DNA of 7,517 bases from Deltaproteobacteria bacterium (lineage in GTDB: Bacteria; Myxococcota; Myxococcia; SLRQ01). Under the pieces are notes generated by a model. That model did no database searches. It was not told the origin of the DNA and was given only the letters and a program-made list of their open reading frames with translations. The DNA lies in the NCBI GenBank assembly GCA_007128675.1, contig SKWY01000280.1, forward strand, positions 1-7,517, given 5' to 3'. Numbering within the stretch: position 1 is the first letter of the stretch; every line of letters begins with the position of its first letter. Shown here in pieces: positions 6,055-7,517 of the stretch. A program made the translations under genes and the position numbers.

Positions 6055-7062
6055 ATGAAGGTCGCCATATTGTTTCACGACAACTGTTTCGATGGTCTGG
6101 CATCGGCTGCTCTCTTTCATCAATTCGCCAAGACACATATCGATCCCCATCTGGAGCCGTTGTTCGGAGGGTTGATGCATGTGCGGCCGACGGAGATTGG
6201 GGAGCGGCCGATGGATACGGGACCTTTGGGCCCATGGCGTCTTGTAGGAGACGTGAACGCAATCCTCGATTTTCGCTATGTCGTCGACGAACGCTTGCAC
6301 TGGTGGTTCGACCATCACCGAAGCGCCTTCGAGAGCGATGAGGCCAGAAGGCACTTCGAAGCCGACGAGACCGGCAAGAAGTACTTCGATCCCAGCGCTC
6401 CTTCCTGCACTGGGCTTCTCTCTCGGATGCTAGCCAGGGACCATGGTTTCGATGCATCGGCGTTCTCCGAGCTGCTTCATTGGGCGGAGATCATCGATTC
6501 GGCACGGTTCTCCGATCCGAAGATGGCCGTGGAGCTGACCGAGCCCGCCCTTCGCTTGATGACCTGGATCGAGAGCAGCACTGTCTTCAAGGAGCGTGAG
6601 ACACTAATTCCGCTCATGCTGAAGAAGCCTCTCTTTGAGCTGGCCCGTTTGCCCTTCGTTTCATCGGCTCTGGAGCCCATCCTCGAACGGCATTGGCAGA
6701 ACGTCGAGGCGATGCGCTCCCGTCATAGGCGTGAGGGGGACGTTGTTTGGTGTGATCTGACCGACAGGGTGGTCGACGCCGTAAACAAGTTCATTCCTTA
6801 TTATCTTCATCCCGACGCTCGTTATGCCGTCGTCGTGACCCGTACGGGGAGCCGGTCGAAGATCAGCATAGGGTACAGCCCATGGGCTCCTCCAGAGGAT
6901 CGTCAGCACGACATATCGGTCTTGTGCGAACGCTACGGAGGAGGGGGACACTCGGTTGTGGGCGCCGTGAGTCTACCGGCCGAGGACTCGGATAGAGCCG
7001 TAGAGATAGGCCGAGAGCTTGTCCTTACTCTAAATGGAAGTGCTTCTATCCCAGCGAGATGA
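6055..7062 (+). CDS. DHH/DHHA1-family phosphoesterase
   Basis: The 335-residue protein belongs to the DHH superfamily of metal-dependent phosphoesterases, which includes nanoRNases, cyclic-dinucleotide phosphodiesterases, RecJ and some pyrophosphatases. Starting at ATG 6055 it opens directly on motif I, FHDNCFDGLASAAL (H8, D9, D13). Motif II is ILDFRY (D72). The name-giving motif WWFDHH places D86, H87 and H88, and motif IV is probably D148 in EIIDSAR. The C-terminal DHHA1 substrate-binding domain shows YGGGGHSVVGA (G295-G298, H299). No RecJ OB-fold, CBS domains or membrane segments are present, so it is a compact, soluble, stand-alone enzyme. Motif I has Cys (C11) where many DHH proteins carry the first Asp of D-x-D-G. 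The substrate cannot be read from sequence; short oligoribonucleotides or a cyclic or linear dinucleotide are possible. It follows sspB by 90 bases, and its last 17 bases overlap the 3' end of the opposite-strand gene. Confidence 0.88.
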   Translation: MKVAILFHDNCFDGLASAALFHQFAKTHIDPHLEPLFGGLMHVRPTEIGERPMDTGPLGPWRLVGDVNAILDFRYVVDERLHWWFDHHRSAFESDEARRHFEADETGKKYFDPSAPSCTGLLSRMLARDHGFDASAFSELLHWAEIIDSARFSDPKMAVELTEPALRLMTWIESSTVFKERETLIPLMLKKPLFELARLPFVSSALEPILERHWQNVEAMRSRHRREGDVVWCDLTDRVVDAVNKFIPYYLHPDARYAVVVTRTGSRSKISIGYSPWAPPEDRQHDISVLCERYGGGGHSVVGAVSLPAEDSDRAVEIGRELVLTLNGSASIPAR

Positions 7063-7517
7063 AGGCATCCATCATCAACGGATCGAAGGCTCGTTCGATA
7101 TTGCGCGCCTTGGGATCCACAAGACCGCTATCGAAGCAGTAGCGTCCTTGCTTGGCGCGCAGCAGGTCGACGAAGGCATCGGTGCCCTTGGAACCTCGGG
7201 TTCGCGCTCCCGTGATCTCCCCTCCGGCGAACGCTATGGTGCCCGGCACTCCAGAGAGGGTGAGCGTGCCCGTAACTCGGCGTTGGTGGAGGAACTGGAG
7301 CATCGCGAAGAGCGACTCCTGATCGAACTGACCCGCGACTCCGCCCTCCACGGGGTTTCTCTCGGCGAGGTTGACCCGAATCGTGTCGAGAAGATCGTCG
7401 TCGCTGATATCGCGGTCCATGATCTCGTCTGCGCCGACGGCGGAGGCCGTCGTTCTATCGTCGCTGGTGAGATCGTTCTTGAAAAGGAGGATTCTGATTA
7501 CCTCTGGTGGTATGTCC
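7046..7517 (-). CDS. Receiver-like plus DUF4388 protein, 5' end outside the window
   Basis: On the minus strand the frame is open from the window edge to a TAG at 7046-7048, giving 156 visible residues; the start lies beyond 7517. The first 50 or so residues look like the second half of a response-regulator receiver domain: a beta strand VIRILLF, then GADEIMDRD, then a last helix DDDLLDTIRVNL. The phospho-acceptor Asp would be in the missing part. Residues from about 57 to 150 match the DUF4388 (PatA N-terminal-like) pattern: GQFDQESLFAMLQFLHQRR, TGTLTLSG, then I-A-F-A-G-G-E-I-T-G-A-R, and a later G-R-Y-C-F. Such proteins are common in Myxococcota and cyanobacteria, in regulatory or motility-related settings, but the biochemical role of DUF4388 is poorly known. 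An internal ATG at 7418-7420 would give a 124-residue protein but would split the receiver, so I reject it as the start. The receiver call is weaker than the DUF4388 call. Confidence 0.75.
   Translation of the reverse strand, partial: DIPPEVIRILLFKNDLTSDDRTTASAVGADEIMDRDISDDDLLDTIRVNLAERNPVEGGVAGQFDQESLFAMLQFLHQRRVTGTLTLSGVPGTIAFAGGEITGARTRGSKGTDAFVDLLRAKQGRYCFDSGLVDPKARNIERAFDPLMMDAFISLG

Noticed and set aside
7046..7420. Treating the minus-strand gene as a complete 124-residue protein
   Set aside because: The frame stays open to the window edge with receiver-like sequence upstream of the internal ATG, so the true start lies outside the window.
1..7517. A novel multi-gene defence or mobile system
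   Set aside because: Apart from the methyltransferase there is no nuclease, helicase, toxin-antitoxin, transposase or integrase gene, and no long terminal repeats. The neighbouring genes are metabolic or housekeeping in type.

Overview
The window looks like chromosomal DNA from a GC-rich, Gram-negative bacterium, most likely of the former Deltaproteobacteria (Myxococcota or a related lineage). Three things point that way: an SspB-family ClpXP adaptor with the long-tailed layout I associate with that group, a receiver-DUF4388 protein of a type common in myxobacteria and relatives, and codon use rich in G/C at third positions. The lineage is an inference; there is no rRNA or other marker gene to settle it.

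Layout, left to right. (1) 188-1501 (+): a beta-class DNA methyltransferase, apparently an orphan because no restriction gene is visible. (2) 1502-1790: a non-coding gap with a short perfect hairpin directly after the methyltransferase stop. (3) 1791-5093 (+): an 1100-residue cytoplasmic carbohydrate-active protein of the cellobiose-phosphorylase-like superfamily (GH94/GH149/GH161-like, clan GH-Q). (4) 5094-5277: a leader region with a strong Shine-Dalgarno-like sequence that has no start codon at usable distance, and two inverted repeats. (5) 5278-5964 (+): SspB, whose C-terminus carries a ClpX-binding peptide. (6) 6055-7062 (+): a stand-alone DHH/DHHA1 phosphoesterase, 90 bases after sspB. 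(7) 7046-7517 (-): a convergent, 5'-truncated receiver plus DUF4388 protein whose 3' end overlaps the DHH gene by 17 bases.

The four forward genes share a strand, but the gaps (289, 184 and 90 bases) are too wide to make one operon certain; sspB and the DHH gene are the most plausible co-transcribed pair. The contents are functionally mixed: DNA modification, glycan metabolism, regulated proteolysis, nucleotide or phosphoester turnover, and signalling. I see no CRISPR array, tRNA, rRNA, insertion sequence or phage gene, and no convincing multi-gene defence system. The points most worth following are the SspB linker and tail, its leader, the unassigned phosphorylase-like enzyme, the DHH protein's unusual first motif and the receiver that seems to lack conserved residues.
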